A DNA stretch of 64,000 nucleotides from Ascoidea asiatica (GCA_001600695.1 BCKQ01000002.1:1302001-1366000), one strand, 5' to 3'; counted from the stretch's first letter, positions 19,664-30,343 are shown. A program made the numbers and translations. The notes: a model not told the origin generated them from the sequence alone.

Positions 19664-21405
19664 TTTATTTTAAATTCTAATTATATCAATACTATATTCT
19701 TGATTACTTTAAGAAGAAAATGAAATTAAAAAATGAAATAAATATATATTTATTTAAATATATTTAAATAAAATTAAATTCAATTCTTTTCAAATATTTT
19801 CTTTAATTCTCCATAATTTTCACTGGCAGATTGATAAGTGATAATTAAGTGATAAAGCGATGCGAGAAGTATCCAAATGAGGAAACTGATTCCACCAGAT
19901 CAAAACCCTGAAGAAAGCCCATAGATCTGGGGTTTCACTAGTCACCTGATTGTAAATATTAAAGAACCATACATATGGTCTCGGCATAGTCCCGTGATGC
20001 AATTTTAAAAGTACCGTATATCTGGTCTCTGTTATTTTTTTTAAAAAAAAGAAACCCCACAAAAGTGGTCTCATCCGGATAAATAAGCTCACAAAAGCAA
20101 CTTTTGCAGCAAAGTCAAAATAAAAGAACAAAGAAAACAGACAAAAAAGAAAGAAAGAAGAGAAAAAATAAAAGAATAAAAGAATAAAAAAAATACTGCC
20201 AGTTATTTCTATTCAATCAAATTAAATTGACTTGAATTCTTTTTTATTTCTTCAGAAAATTGAGGTATCTTTTATTATCTAAACATAACTGTAAGTTTAA
20301 TTCTGAGGGAAAAAAGAATAAAAAACGTTGAATAATTGTAAATTTGCTCTATTTTGACTTGGAAGTTATGCAAACATGCTTTAAAGCATCATGTTTTTTA
20401 GAACTAAATTTCAATATTACGTAGTCATTACCATATTATCGTCTTATTATCATCATAACATCATCACATTATCACCATATTATTTATCGATAAATATTAA
20501 CAATTAACTTCAAAAGTAATCCAATTGAGATTAGCCAATAAAATAAATAAATTGTTGATTAAAATGTTGACTATTGTTGAAATGTTGGCTAAGTATTACA
20601 CTAGTGTGTAAAATAAATATACTCTTGTTATCATAAATACAAATCTTATCAATAATAAGCTTGAATTTGATCAAGTTTAATAATCAAATTCCTCAGATGA
20701 AATCATAGCCCATTTAGTAAATATCCATAATATCCTTTATTTTGTATCCTTTATTTGAAAATGAAAAGGAAATGGAAATTGAAATTAAAACAAAAATACA
20801 ATTCATGGAATGTTTGTTTATTACTTATAAAATTGGCTTTTTCGGTACTTTTCTCGTATTCATCGTATTCTTAAACCACTTTTAATGAATAATTGTAAAA
20901 TAATATTAAAATAATTGTAAAAAATTTGAATTACTGTTTTTTTTTAATCAATTTCAGTCAATTTCAGTCAATTTCGGTATAAATTAATGTCAAATTTGAT
21001 CATATTTTATAAATTTATTTAAAATTTTATTCTTTCTCTTTTAATCGTTTATTCGATTTCTTTAAACTAAACTTTCCTTTGTTTGAATTGTAAAAAAAAA
21101 TTATTAAATTTACTCTTAATATTCGAATTTCATTTCTTTTACATAATTATTAAATAAATTAATATTTAAATACATCATGGTCTCACTTTTATATTAATTA
21201 TTTATTTCTTCTTATCTACAATTATATCTATATCTCAATTCATTTCATATCATATCTATTCCAATTCAATTCATCTCAATACTGTTTAATATAAATTAAC
21301 TCAAATAACTCCAATATATTTTAATCTATTCTATTACTCATTCAATATATCAATATATCAATATAAATATCAATATAAATATACATACCAAGATAATATA
21401 CAAAA
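19664..21405. promoter_or_regulatory. Divergent ALDH / 148-aa gene intergenic region
   Basis: This is 1.74 kb without a gene. The segment 19840-20110 is GC-richer and contains four copies of the recurrent element. The 103-codon minus-strand frame over it shows no family resemblance and looks incidental. From 20150 on the DNA is AT-rich, with an ATCA-type tract (20430-20485), three TCAGTCAATTTC-like repeats (20950-20980) and ATATCAATATAAAT repeats (21345-21385) just before the plus-strand start codon. No RNA gene was recognised. Confidence 0.45.
19919..20072 (+). promoter_or_regulatory. Cluster of four CCRYA-N4-TGG elements
   Basis: Copies start at 19919 (CCATAGATCTGG, followed by GGTT rather than TCTC), 19967 (CCATACATATGGTCTC), 20014 (CCGTATATCTGGTCTC) and 20057 (CCACAAAAGTGGTCTC). 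Start-to-start spacing is 48, 47 and 43 bases and all four point the same way. They lie 256-410 bases upstream of the ALDH ATG on the opposite strand and about 1.3-1.5 kb from the plus-strand gene. Confidence 0.55.
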
Positions 21406-21852
21406 ATGATTGAAACTTCAATGATTTATGAGGATAATAATATATTCAATCCAGCAATTATTAAAGTATTTGATTCTAATTTTATATTTCAAGATAAAAA
21501 TGAATTATTTAAATGGATTTTAGATCAATTTACAAGTATAAATTATTTAGTTATAATAATTGAAAATAATAGTAATAGTAATGAAAATTTAAAGAAAAAA
21601 CAAATAATAATAAATTCAAATTATAAATTTCATGCAAAATTATCAATATTAATTAAAAAAAAAAAATATAGTTTAAATTTAGATAAATCAATTAAAAAAT
21701 TTACTGCTTATGCTTATAATATTAAAACTCCACTTTTAATAAATTTTAATGGTTTAAAATCAAATGAAATTAAAAATTATTATAATTTTAATAAATATAG
21801 TAAAATTTTTAAACAAAATGATAAAAATTATATTGTTACTTTTAATTCATAA
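21406..21852 (+). CDS. Uncharacterised 148-aa protein, weakly WRKY-GCM1/FAR1-like
   Basis: I do not recognise this gene with confidence. The product is Lys/Asn/Ile-rich, has a single His and no Cys. Residues 22-105 (from VFDSNFIFQDKNELFKWILD through KFHAKLSILIKKKKYSLNL) recall in layout the DNA-binding modules of Aft1/Rcs1 and FAR1-type proteins. The order is a Phe-x2-x-Glu-Leu-x2-Trp helix, a hydrophobic VIII strand, a variable loop, then two strands with a Lys-Lys turn. However, the Cys and His zinc ligands of those domains are absent. It has gene-like features: an A-rich start context (aaaaATG), codon use like its neighbours and a long own promoter. It could also be a rapidly evolving lineage-specific protein. 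No membrane span or signal peptide is seen. Confidence 0.45.
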   Translation: MIETSMIYEDNNIFNPAIIKVFDSNFIFQDKNELFKWILDQFTSINYLVIIIENNSNSNENLKKKQIIINSNYKFHAKLSILIKKKKYSLNLDKSIKKFTAYAYNIKTPLLINFNGLKSNEIKNYYNFNKYSKIFKQNDKNYIVTFNS

Positions 21853-22599
21853 TCAAAATTATTAGTTAAATTTATTGGTTATTTGCTTTCTAGTTTTTTT
21901 ATTATTATTATTATATATTTACACTCACTATACTGTATTATACTATATTATACTATATTATACTATAATCATATCTTTGATATATTTGGTATTACAACTG
22001 CATTTGCTATAAACTTATTCGGATTAAATTCTTCACAATTTTGCTACTAGAAATGTATTTAGACATAGTTACAGATTAAGACACAAATTCAGACATATAT
22101 TTGGATCTCAATTCCAATTTCAACTTTCGTTTCAAATAAGTTCAGTCTCCTGGTTTCTGGTAATTGAAAATTAAAATAGAACCCTACAACTTCCAAAAAT
22201 ATATTTCTTTTTTAATGATTAATTAATAGTAGGCTGGTTATTTATTAAAAAGTAAATTCGTATTCTATTTTGATTTCCTATTTGATTAAAATTACAATCA
22301 AATTGAACTAAAGTAAAACAACAATATTTATTTTCCTACTTTCATAAATAATAAATAGATAATATTATAAATAAATACTTAATACTTTCTTATAACGTAT
22401 ATTCGTATGTAAAGTAATTTATGCTACACCTTCTTTTGCAACGCCTTGTGAATTAAAGCCAGTACAGTAATGATACTTCAGATACTTCAGAGACTTAAGC
22501 TCTGTTTTGCAATTGTTGAGTTCATCGGGGAAATGAAAAAAAAACGAAAAGGGTCCTCTCTCCACCGCCACAAAGCGCCGCAACCTGGCTAAAGAACAC

Positions 22600-22611
22600 C
22601 CACATATTTGG
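22600..22611 (+). promoter_or_regulatory. CCRYA-N4-TGG element, URB2 promoter (distal)
   Basis: The sequence is CCACATATTTGG, preceded by ACA (giving ACACCCACAT, Rap1-like), 279 bases upstream of the URB2 ATG. Confidence 0.4.
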
Positions 22612-22700
22612 CGATAAGTGTTAAAATCCACAAGTATGGATGTAATGCTTGTGAACGTACTAAAGTGTACTAAGAACATTTAAATACATATAAATTGGGC

Positions 22701-22712
22701 CCACAGTGCTGG
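22701..22712 (+). promoter_or_regulatory. CCRYA-N4-TGG element, URB2 promoter (proximal)
   Basis: The sequence is CCACAGTGCTGG, 178 bases upstream of the URB2 ATG. The core matches the copies in the UTP18 and USP/ROT1 promoters closely (CCACAGCGCTGG, CCACAGCACTGG). Confidence 0.4.
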
Positions 22713-22878
22713 CTTTTTGAGTTTTGCAGATTTCTGAAATATTTTTTTTTTCTGTGGAGTGAAATTTTGAAATGAAAAAAAAGATGAAAATAATCAGAAT
22801 TCACCAACAGAAGAAGATCAACAAGAAAAAGCTTATCAAGAAGACTAGAAAGAAAAAGTTCAATAGAGAAGAGAAATA

Positions 22879-25800
22879 ATGACTGAGATTTTAGCTGGAG
22901 GTTCTGCTCCTTTAGATGCTTTGCCTTCTGGTTGTGATATTACTTCTACTCAATCCATTACCAAATATTTAAGATCTTCAAAACTTAACTCTTCAAAAGA
23001 AATTGAAGATGTTATAAATTTATTAAATTTTTTAATCAATGATATAAATATCTACAATTATGATTCAAAATTAGTGTATTTTCCAAATAAAGATTTATTT
23101 ATCTTAGAATTCTTAATAGATAGATTAAATGATTCAAATTCAAAAAAATATTCAAATTTTAAAACTAATTCAAAAATTTATTCATTATTTATAAACTTAT
23201 TCAATTCATTTGAATTAAATAATGTAAAAAAAGATTCTAGTCAAATTAATAAAAGAAATAATTCATTAAAATATTTGAAAATTTTAAATTTATTAGATTT
23301 AATTTTATTAAATACTAACTCAAACAATACATCTTTATCAATTGATGAAAAAATTAAATTAATTGATAATATTTTAAAAATTTTAGATTTATTATTAAGT
23401 AAAAATTTAATTAATCTATTAAAATTTCAATTGAATCATAATTCAATTGAATTTTTTTTAGTAAATATATATACAAATTTTATTTCTTTAATCAATCAAT
23501 TCTTTAATAATTTAATCAGTTCAAATTTGTTAATTGATTGGTTTAAAATTATTAATGATTTATTCAATTATATTTTACAAATTAATAATTTAAATTTCCT
23601 TAATTTATATCAACATTTATCTGAAAAGTTTATTTTAAATTTAATTTCAACAAAAACTTCAAATAATTTATTTATCAAAATTTTTCAATTATTAAATAAT
23701 TTAAACAACTTAAACAAGACAACTAATTCAATTTCGGATTTCAAATTAATTGAAGAATTTAATATAAATTTAATAATCTCAATATTCTTCTCAAATAACA
23801 ATAATGATATAATCTTGAAATTATCTTCATCTTTTTTATCTTTAGATAAAAATACAAGTAATACAAGTAATGAAATTTATTTGAAATTTTATTCCATTTT
23901 CTTAACTAATTATTTAAAAAATTTAAACACTGATATAATTTATCCAAAATCTAAAAATAATTCATCTGATTCAAATTCAAATTCAAATCAAATTAAAAAT
24001 CTAAATCAATCAATAATATCTTTAATTTTACCAAAATTAAATCCTTCAAATCATTTTGAGTTATTTCAATTAGTTTCTCCTTTTCAATCATATCTAAACA
24101 ATAATATCATCAATAATTCTTCAATAAAATTATCAAATTATTTAATCTTTAAAAAAAATTTCCCATTATCTATAGATTTCTATAAAAATTTATTCAATGA
24201 TATTTTACAGATACAATCCAATGAAAAAAACTATTTAACTTTTTATAATTTAAATGATTTCAAATTTGATTATAATATATTTAATAATTTTATCACTACT
24301 AATAACAATAAAATAAATGAAAAAAAATTAGATTGGAATTATTTATTACTTCTTATAAATTTAAATCCATATCTTTCTTTAGAATATTTACCATTTATTT
24401 TCAAAAGATTATTCTCTTTGAAGTCTAATGATAATCCAAAGGATCTATTAATATCAATTATAAATAATTTATATATTTCAAATTCATCAAATTCTTTATT
24501 AACCTTTATCAAAATTTACTCTTCATTTTTATTAATCGATTCAAATTCTTTAAATATAAAAAATTCAAAAATAATCAATTTAATTAACTCTTCAATTTCA
24601 ATACTATCCTTCACACAATTAGATTCTTTAATCAATTCTCTTACAAAAGATATTAATTTAAATTTATTTGAATCTGATAATAAAAATGATTCAAATAAAT
24701 TTATAACAAAAAATTTAATTATTTTAAACTCAATTCTAGATTATTTTATTAATAATTATTCTTTTAAACTTAAAAATATCAAATTATTAAAAACATATAC
24801 ATCGATTTTCATTAAAATAATGAATTATATAAATGAAACTTCAAATATGGATCATTATCTTATAACAAATTCAGAATATTGGTTATTTATTTATAGTTTA
24901 CTTTATCTTTATAATGATGATGAAAATTTTAATGGACGTTTATGCTATAATTCAATTGAAAAAGATACAGATACTAAAATAATTGAAGAATCTGATTCTG
25001 ATTCCGATTCTGATTCGGGATCTGAGCCTGAATCTGACTCAAAAACTGTTACTAAGATAAATAATTCCAAAAAAAATGATAATATGTTTTTCAATATAAA
25101 TATATTCTTTGACAGAATTGAAGTTTTTTCAAAAAAAGAAGAAAATTTTTCTAATGAATATTATTATATGACCTTATTTAGAGTTATTGAAATTTTTCAA
25201 GCAAAAATTAATTATGATAATAGCATAAATTGTGATATTAATATTAATGATATTTTTATGAAACTTATTGAAAATTGTAAAAATGAAGGTTCAGTAAAAG
25301 TTTTAAAACTAGTATTCAAAAGATTCTTTTTATTAATCGAAAATTTCATCAATATGAAAGATTTAGAAAAATTGATTAAAAAATATTTTAAAATAATGAT
25401 TGAAAAAGATGAAATTTCAAGTTTATTTGATAATGATATTTTATTTGAGCAGGTGAATATAATGGATGCCATAATAAATATTTTAAATATAGAATTAAAA
25501 GAATCTAAAGATAAAAAGTTATATCAAAATATTGATTCAATTTTAACTATTCTTGAACATATTCCAATATATTGTTATAAAAAAAATCAAAGAGTCACAT
25601 TAATTGATTTATGTTTTGAAATTTCAATTGAATATACTCAATTTATTGAAACAAAAAATATTAAAACTCTAAATAATTTCAAATTAATAAAAAATTGTAA
25701 AAAAATAATCAAAAAATTACTAGATTTTCCAACATTTAAAACAATTTTAGAAAATAATGAAAAAAATTCAATACTTGAATTATTTGAGGGTAAAATTAAT

Positions 25801-27396
25801 AAAGAAACTGAAATTTTAAAATTAAATGAAGATATAATTGAAAAAATAATCAAAAATTATGTAATTAATCTAAAAGATGAAATAAATAAAAGTTTTTTAC
25901 CTAAATTAATCAAATCAATCAATAAATATTTAAAACAATCATTAAAGAAAATTAAAGAATATAAAATTTCTAATGAATATTTAGTTTGTTGTATGATTGT
26001 TTCAAAACTCAATCCTAAAGAAAAAAATGTAATTCAGAATAATGATATTGAAATTTTCAAAGACCTAGAGAATAATTTTTTTGATTTTAGTATAAAGTTG
26101 ATTGAAATGAATGAAAATGTAAATCAAGAATATTTATCAAATATTTTAAGATATTTAAATGAAATGGAAGATAATTTTTTCAAAAATCAAACAAAATTAA
26201 TCAAAGTTTTATCAAATTTCAAAATTCAAAAATTGTCTTCTGATGAGAATAGCTTAGAAGTTAAATTAAAAGTTGGAATATTTTTATTATACTGTAAAAT
26301 ATTTAAAATCAAAAATGTGAATGAGAATGAAAGCTCCTTTAAAGATAATTTATATATTTTAACCTTATATTGCATTATAAATGAAGATTTAATTGAAAAT
26401 GAAGATGAAGAAATTGAAAAAGGAATAGAAGAATTTTTAGATAAAATTTCATGTAAAGATATTTTAAAATTAAATGTAATTGTATTAAACTCAATGAAAA
26501 TTAGTGATAATGATAACAATAAATTAATGATTGGTTATATAAGAATATTAAAAAATTCAATAAAGAGAATTAATCAAGATAAAAAACAACTAATCAATGA
26601 AAAAAATTTCAATTTTAATAAATATATGGTTAAAATAATGAATGATTTAAAAGATTTAGTCAACATAAAAAATTTCAAGGGTATAAATTTTGAAATTTTA
26701 AAATTAATTAAATTTATTTCAGTTGAAGCATCATGGTTAATTAATCAATATATAATTGAAGAAAATTTCAATTTATTATCAATGATTATTTATAAAGATT
26801 ATTTGAATGAAATTGAAATTAAAGATTATTTAATAGTTTGTTCAATATTTTCAAATTTTTTATTATATTATAGATTTCGTACAAACAATAGAAATCATTT
26901 AATTTTTAAATTATTATTTTCATTATTGGAAAAATTAACATTAAAATATAATAATAATGATGAAAAGAATTTAATATATAATTCAAAAGACTGTCATGAA
27001 TCCTTTAATAGATTGATTACAAATATTGTTGAAGGATCTAGTGAAACATTTATCAATCCATATAATAAAAATAATCATGGAAATAAAGAAGAAAATAAGG
27101 AAGAAATTAAAGAAAATAAAGACAATAATACCATTAATTTGAATTCCAATTCAATTAAAAGAAAAATTAGAAAAGATTTAATAATATTCATTGCAAATTA
27201 TATTTATTATGATTTGAATTATAAATTTAATAAAAATTATAAGAAAATCTTACAAGAATCCACATATATTGTATTTGATTGTCTTAGTAAAGAAGATCTC
27301 AATTTTATTAATTATTCAATAGATCAAACAGGAAAGGCTTATTATAATAACTTATATAATGATTATAAGAGATTTGGTAAATGGAATGAAGTTTAA
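22879..27396 (+). CDS. URB2: Nucleolar pre-60S assembly factor, Urb2/Npa2 family
   Basis: Urb2 acts with Urb1/Npa1 in the earliest pre-60S particles and in 27S pre-rRNA processing in the nucleolus. The 1505-aa product is a long helical protein of repeated Leu/Ile/Asn-rich segments without catalytic motifs. An acidic Ser-Asp stretch lies near residues 710-735. The diagnostic parts are the two ends. The N-terminus has a SITKYLRSSKLNSS-type helix (26-39). The C-terminus ends in the family signature around AYYNNLYNDYKRFGKWNEV (last 19 residues), which corresponds to the conserved AYYxxLYxDYKxxGKW end of Urb2. The protein is longer than the S. cerevisiae homologue, mostly through Asn/Ser-rich expansion. 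The start ATG follows an AG-rich leader. Two copies of the recurrent promoter element lie within 280 bases upstream. Confidence 0.75.
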   Translation: MTEILAGGSAPLDALPSGCDITSTQSITKYLRSSKLNSSKEIEDVINLLNFLINDINIYNYDSKLVYFPNKDLFILEFLIDRLNDSNSKKYSNFKTNSKIYSLFINLFNSFELNNVKKDSSQINKRNNSLKYLKILNLLDLILLNTNSNNTSLSIDEKIKLIDNILKILDLLLSKNLINLLKFQLNHNSIEFFLVNIYTNFISLINQFFNNLISSNLLIDWFKIINDLFNYILQINNLNFLNLYQHLSEKFILNLISTKTSNNLFIKIFQLLNNLNNLNKTTNSISDFKLIEEFNINLIISIFFSNNNNDIILKLSSSFLSLDKNTSNTSNEIYLKFYSIFLTNYLKNLNTDIIYPKSKNNSSDSNSNSNQIKNLNQSIISLILPKLNPSNHFELFQLVSPFQSYLNNNIINNSSIKLSNYLIFKKNFPLSIDFYKNLFNDILQIQSNEKNYLTFYNLNDFKFDYNIFNNFITTNNNKINEKKLDWNYLLLLINLNPYLSLEYLPFIFKRLFSLKSNDNPKDLLISIINNLYISNSSNSLLTFIKIYSSFLLIDSNSLNIKNSKIINLINSSISILSFTQLDSLINSLTKDINLNLFESDNKNDSNKFITKNLIILNSILDYFINNYSFKLKNIKLLKTYTSIFIKIMNYINETSNMDHYLITNSEYWLFIYSLLYLYNDDENFNGRLCYNSIEKDTDTKIIEESDSDSDSDSGSEPESDSKTVTKINNSKKNDNMFFNINIFFDRIEVFSKKEENFSNEYYYMTLFRVIEIFQAKINYDNSINCDININDIFMKLIENCKNEGSVKVLKLVFKRFFLLIENFINMKDLEKLIKKYFKIMIEKDEISSLFDNDILFEQVNIMDAIINILNIELKESKDKKLYQNIDSILTILEHIPIYCYKKNQRVTLIDLCFEISIEYTQFIETKNIKTLNNFKLIKNCKKIIKKLLDFPTFKTILENNEKNSILELFEGKINKETEILKLNEDIIEKIIKNYVINLKDEINKSFLPKLIKSINKYLKQSLKKIKEYKISNEYLVCCMIVSKLNPKEKNVIQNNDIEIFKDLENNFFDFSIKLIEMNENVNQEYLSNILRYLNEMEDNFFKNQTKLIKVLSNFKIQKLSSDENSLEVKLKVGIFLLYCKIFKIKNVNENESSFKDNLYILTLYCIINEDLIENEDEEIEKGIEEFLDKISCKDILKLNVIVLNSMKISDNDNNKLMIGYIRILKNSIKRINQDKKQLINEKNFNFNKYMVKIMNDLKDLVNIKNFKGINFEILKLIKFISVEASWLINQYIIEENFNLLSMIIYKDYLNEIEIKDYLIVCSIFSNFLLYYRFRTNNRNHLIFKLLFSLLEKLTLKYNNNDEKNLIYNSKDCHESFNRLITNIVEGSSETFINPYNKNNHGNKEENKEEIKENKDNNTINLNSNSIKRKIRKDLIIFIANYIYYDLNYKFNKNYKKILQESTYIVFDCLSKEDLNFINYSIDQTGKAYYNNLYNDYKRFGKWNEV

Positions 27397-27944
27397 AATC
27401 ATTTTCTCCTTGGATGATTTTGCTTCTGATTTAAAAAATTTGGTTTTATGGAAAGTTCAATTAAAGTTTTTAAGTTTATGGATTCTTTTTTTTTAAGTTT
27501 TTAAGTTTTCAACGTTTTGTAATTTACGAGTTTTAACATTTAAAGTTTTAGTGATCTTTTAAAAATTTGTAAAATCCAAAAGTTTGTTTTTTTAAAATTA
27601 TTTCCGGTATTACTCCGAGGGTATAAATGAATTACGACCTTGATATTACTATAAACGGAAACGAAACAAAACGTGCGTCCGGTTTCGGCGGTGTGCCTCG
27701 AGAGATGCCAAAATGAATTTTCAGATTCGAAAGCGAATCATTCGAGAGCTGAGCGAGTTTCTGAGTCATCTCAGGAGAAGAAGAAGAAGAAGAAGAAGAG
27801 ATCATCTTGTTGAGGAAGAAGAAGAAACAACTATCTGGTGAAATATTATTTAAATTGAAAATAATATAGAAATTTTTTAATAATCTTTGTTATAGATTTG
27901 TTTTAGTTAATAATATATATATATATATAAATACAAATTTCATA
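27397..27944 (+). promoter_or_regulatory. THR4 promoter
   Basis: This is 548 bases. T-rich 3' flank of URB2 is followed by a GC-richer patch (27600-27760) with CGAGGGT (27616-27622) and CGTGCGTCCGG. Then come TGAGTCA (27762-27768), a GAA-repeat tract (27776-27800), and a TA-repeat TATA-like stretch (27910-27930) before the ATG. Confidence 0.55.
27762..27768 (+). promoter_or_regulatory. Gcn4-type site (TGAGTCA) in the THR4 promoter
   Basis: This is a perfect match to the fungal Gcn4/AP-1 consensus TGASTCA, 177 bases upstream of the threonine synthase ATG. THR4 is under general amino-acid control in S. cerevisiae, so the site is expected and functionally plausible. Confidence 0.7.
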
Positions 27945-29507
27945 ATGTCATCTCAAGAATATCGTTCAACACGTTCAAGTGAAAATTTATCAAGTTCATT
28001 TGAAGAAGCTGTTATTACTGGTCTTGGTAAAGATGGAGGATTATTTTTACCATCAATTATACCAAAATTATCAAAAGAAGATATTGAAAATTGGAAAAAT
28101 TTAAATTTTCAAGAACTTGCATTTAATATTATGAGATTATATATTTCAAATAAAGAAATTTCAAATTTAGAATTAAAAAATTTAATTAATGAATCTTATA
28201 AAACTTTTAGATCAAAAGAAATTACACCATTAATTGAATTAATACCAGAAAAAAATCTTTATTTATTAGAATTATTTCATGGTCCAACTTATGCATTTAA
28301 AGATGTTGCATTACAATTTGTTGGAAATTTATTTGAATTTTTTTTAAAAAGAAAAAATGAAAAAAAAGAAGTGAATGAAGAAAGACATAAAATTACAGTA
28401 GTTGGAGCAACAAGTGGTGATACAGGATCAGCTGCAATTTATGGATTAAGAAATAAAAAAGATGTATCAGTATTTATACTTTATCCAACAGGTAGAATTT
28501 CACCAATTCAAGAAGCTCAAATGACATCAGTTTTAGATAAAAATGTTCATACATTTTCAATTAAAGGTACATTTGATGATTGTCAAGATATTGTTAAAGA
28601 AATTTTTAATGATAGTAAATTTAATTCTAAATATCATATTGGAGCAATTAATTCAATAAATTGGGCAAGAATTTTAGCACAAATTACATATTATTTTTAT
28701 TCATATTATCAATTAATTAATTCAAAAAATTTTGATAAAAATAATAATAATAAAGAAATTAATTTTGTTGTACCAAGTGGAAATTTTGGAGATATTTTAG
28801 CAGGATATTTTGCTAAAAAAATGGGTTTACCAATTAAAAAATTAATTATTAGTACAAATGAAAATGATATTTTAGATAGATTTTTAAAAAGTGGTAAATA
28901 TGAAAAATTACCTGGTGAAGTTAAATCAACATTATCACCAGCAATGGATATTTTAATTTCAAGTAATTTTGAAAGATTATTATGGTATTTAATTAAAGAT
29001 TCTAAATTTAAAGAAAATAAATTAAGTAATAATGAAAAAGATTTTAAAACTGGAGAAATTTTAAAAAAATGGATGATTGAATTAAAATCAAATAATTCAT
29101 TTATAGTACCAAAAGAATTATTAAATGAAGCTTTAAAAGATTTTAAATCTTCAAGAGTTTCAAATGAAGATACTTTAAAAACAATTAAGGATATTTATAA
29201 TATTAATAAATATATTTTAGATCCACATTCTGCAGTTGGAGTTAATACATCATTAAAATTTATTAATGAAAATAATAATAATAATAAAAATGAAAATTAT
29301 ATATCATTATCAACTGCACATCCAGCAAAATTTGCAGATGCTGTTAATGAAGCTCTTAAAGAAAATAAAGATTATAATTTTGATAAAGATGTTTTACCAG
29401 AAGAATTAAGAGAATTAAGTAGTAAAGAAACTAGAATTAAATTAATTCCAGAAGCTAATGTTGAATTAATTAAAAAATCAATAGTTGAAGAATTATCCAA
29501 AGAATAA
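27945..29507 (+). CDS. THR4: Threonine synthase
   Basis: This PLP enzyme converts O-phosphohomoserine to threonine, the last step of threonine biosynthesis in the cytosol. The 520-aa length is typical of the fungal enzyme (514 in S. cerevisiae). The PLP lysine is Lys119 in HGPTYAFKDVALQF. The phosphate-binding and substrate motifs GATSGDTGSAAIYG (near 151-164) and VVPSGNFGDILAGYF (near 275-290) are intact. The region STAHPAKFADAV (near 460-470) is the usual C-terminal signature. The start is the first ATG. A perfect Gcn4 site lies 177 bases upstream. Confidence 0.97.
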   Translation: MSSQEYRSTRSSENLSSSFEEAVITGLGKDGGLFLPSIIPKLSKEDIENWKNLNFQELAFNIMRLYISNKEISNLELKNLINESYKTFRSKEITPLIELIPEKNLYLLELFHGPTYAFKDVALQFVGNLFEFFLKRKNEKKEVNEERHKITVVGATSGDTGSAAIYGLRNKKDVSVFILYPTGRISPIQEAQMTSVLDKNVHTFSIKGTFDDCQDIVKEIFNDSKFNSKYHIGAINSINWARILAQITYYFYSYYQLINSKNFDKNNNNKEINFVVPSGNFGDILAGYFAKKMGLPIKKLIISTNENDILDRFLKSGKYEKLPGEVKSTLSPAMDILISSNFERLLWYLIKDSKFKENKLSNNEKDFKTGEILKKWMIELKSNNSFIVPKELLNEALKDFKSSRVSNEDTLKTIKDIYNINKYILDPHSAVGVNTSLKFINENNNNNKNENYISLSTAHPAKFADAVNEALKENKDYNFDKDVLPEELRELSSKETRIKLIPEANVELIKKSIVEELSKE

Positions 29508-29760
29508 ATAGTTAGTTAAATAAATAGTAATAAAAATATTAGCAATAATAAAATTAGTATATTTGCGTGCGTGTAGAAAGTAAAGTAGTTAGTTTAGTAT
29601 GTGGAATGCTAAATGAGCGTGTAATTTTGAACGGCAACAAGGAATTTTGACATAAAGAAGAAGAAGATGAAGAGAAATGATTGATGAAGACTATTGATTG
29701 ATGATTGATGATTGATGATTGATGATTGATTGATGATTAGAGATTATATATATATTAGAT

Positions 29761-30279
29761 ATGAGTGATAAAGATATAAAAGAGAAAGATATGGAAGATA
29801 AAGTAGTTGGAAATAAAGGTGGTAAAGATAATGAAAGTTTTTTACAAGATCGATTAAATTCATTATCAGAAATTGATTCAAAATTAGTTTCAATAATTGA
29901 TAATTTATCATCATTATTAAATAATATTAAAAAAGGTAGAGAAGAGAATATAAATTTAATAAATAATATAAATAAAGAAGAAAAAAAGAAGAAAATTATT
30001 GAAATTAAAGATAATATAAATTTAGATATTAAATCATTTTTTTATAATGTTGAAGAGAGTACAAGTGAATTAAGAAGAGAAATTAAATTACATGATAATA
30101 GAATTGGATATCAAGAAGATAAAAAAGAAGGAGAAAATATTAAAGATAAAGAAGAAGTTTGTATATTACCTATAAATATAAGTAAGAAGGCTACATGGGT
30201 TGGAGAATGGAATTTTGAGAATCAAATTAAAGAAGTTGAAGATATTATTAAAAATGATAAGAATTATGAAGATATATGA
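29761..30279 (+). CDS. MED11: Mediator subunit 11 (head module)
   Basis: Med11 pairs with Med22 in the head module of Mediator and helps couple RNA polymerase II to activators. The 172-aa product has a Lys/Asp-rich leader (1-28). It then has the family coiled-coil start FLQDRLNSLSEIDSKLVSII (28-47), a second helix around FFYNVEESTSELRREIKLHD (about 92-112), and the short conserved strand LPINISKKA near 136-144, which equals the LPINVNKKA end of yeast Med11. Lys/Glu inserts (60-80, 118-130) and a C-terminal helix make it longer than the S. cerevisiae protein. It is transcribed in the same direction as THR4, 253 bases downstream; that spacer has ATTGATG repeats (29690-29740). Confidence 0.85.
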   Translation: MSDKDIKEKDMEDKVVGNKGGKDNESFLQDRLNSLSEIDSKLVSIIDNLSSLLNNIKKGREENINLINNINKEEKKKKIIEIKDNINLDIKSFFYNVEESTSELRREIKLHDNRIGYQEDKKEGENIKDKEEVCILPINISKKATWVGEWNFENQIKEVEDIIKNDKNYEDI

Positions 30280-30288
30280 TATAGGTAT

Positions 30289-30306
30289 TTATATATATAT
30301 ATATAT

Positions 30307-30341
<35 letters not shown>

Positions 30342-30343
30342 TT
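30289..30343. repeat. Compound AT / TATT microsatellite
   Basis: An (AT)n run passes directly into about eight to nine copies of TATT, in the short convergent spacer between MED11 and ROT1. Confidence 0.8.

Larger units (their letters stand above)
21853..22878 (+). promoter_or_regulatory. URB2 upstream region
   Basis: This is 1.03 kb. The first part is AT-rich 3' flank with TACTATATTA repeats (21930-21968). A GC-richer patch from about 22420 to 22740 holds two copies of the CCRYA-N4-TGG element (22600-22611 and 22701-22712, neither followed by TCTC). An A/G-rich leader precedes the ATG. The 86-codon minus-strand frame at 22419-22679 has no recognisable content and I do not call it. Confidence 0.45.

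Noticed and set aside
19820-20131. 103-codon minus-strand frame across the four-element cluster
   Set aside because: It covers the regulatory cluster, has no recognisable domain and would start inside poly-T/A tracts. Better explained as promoter DNA.
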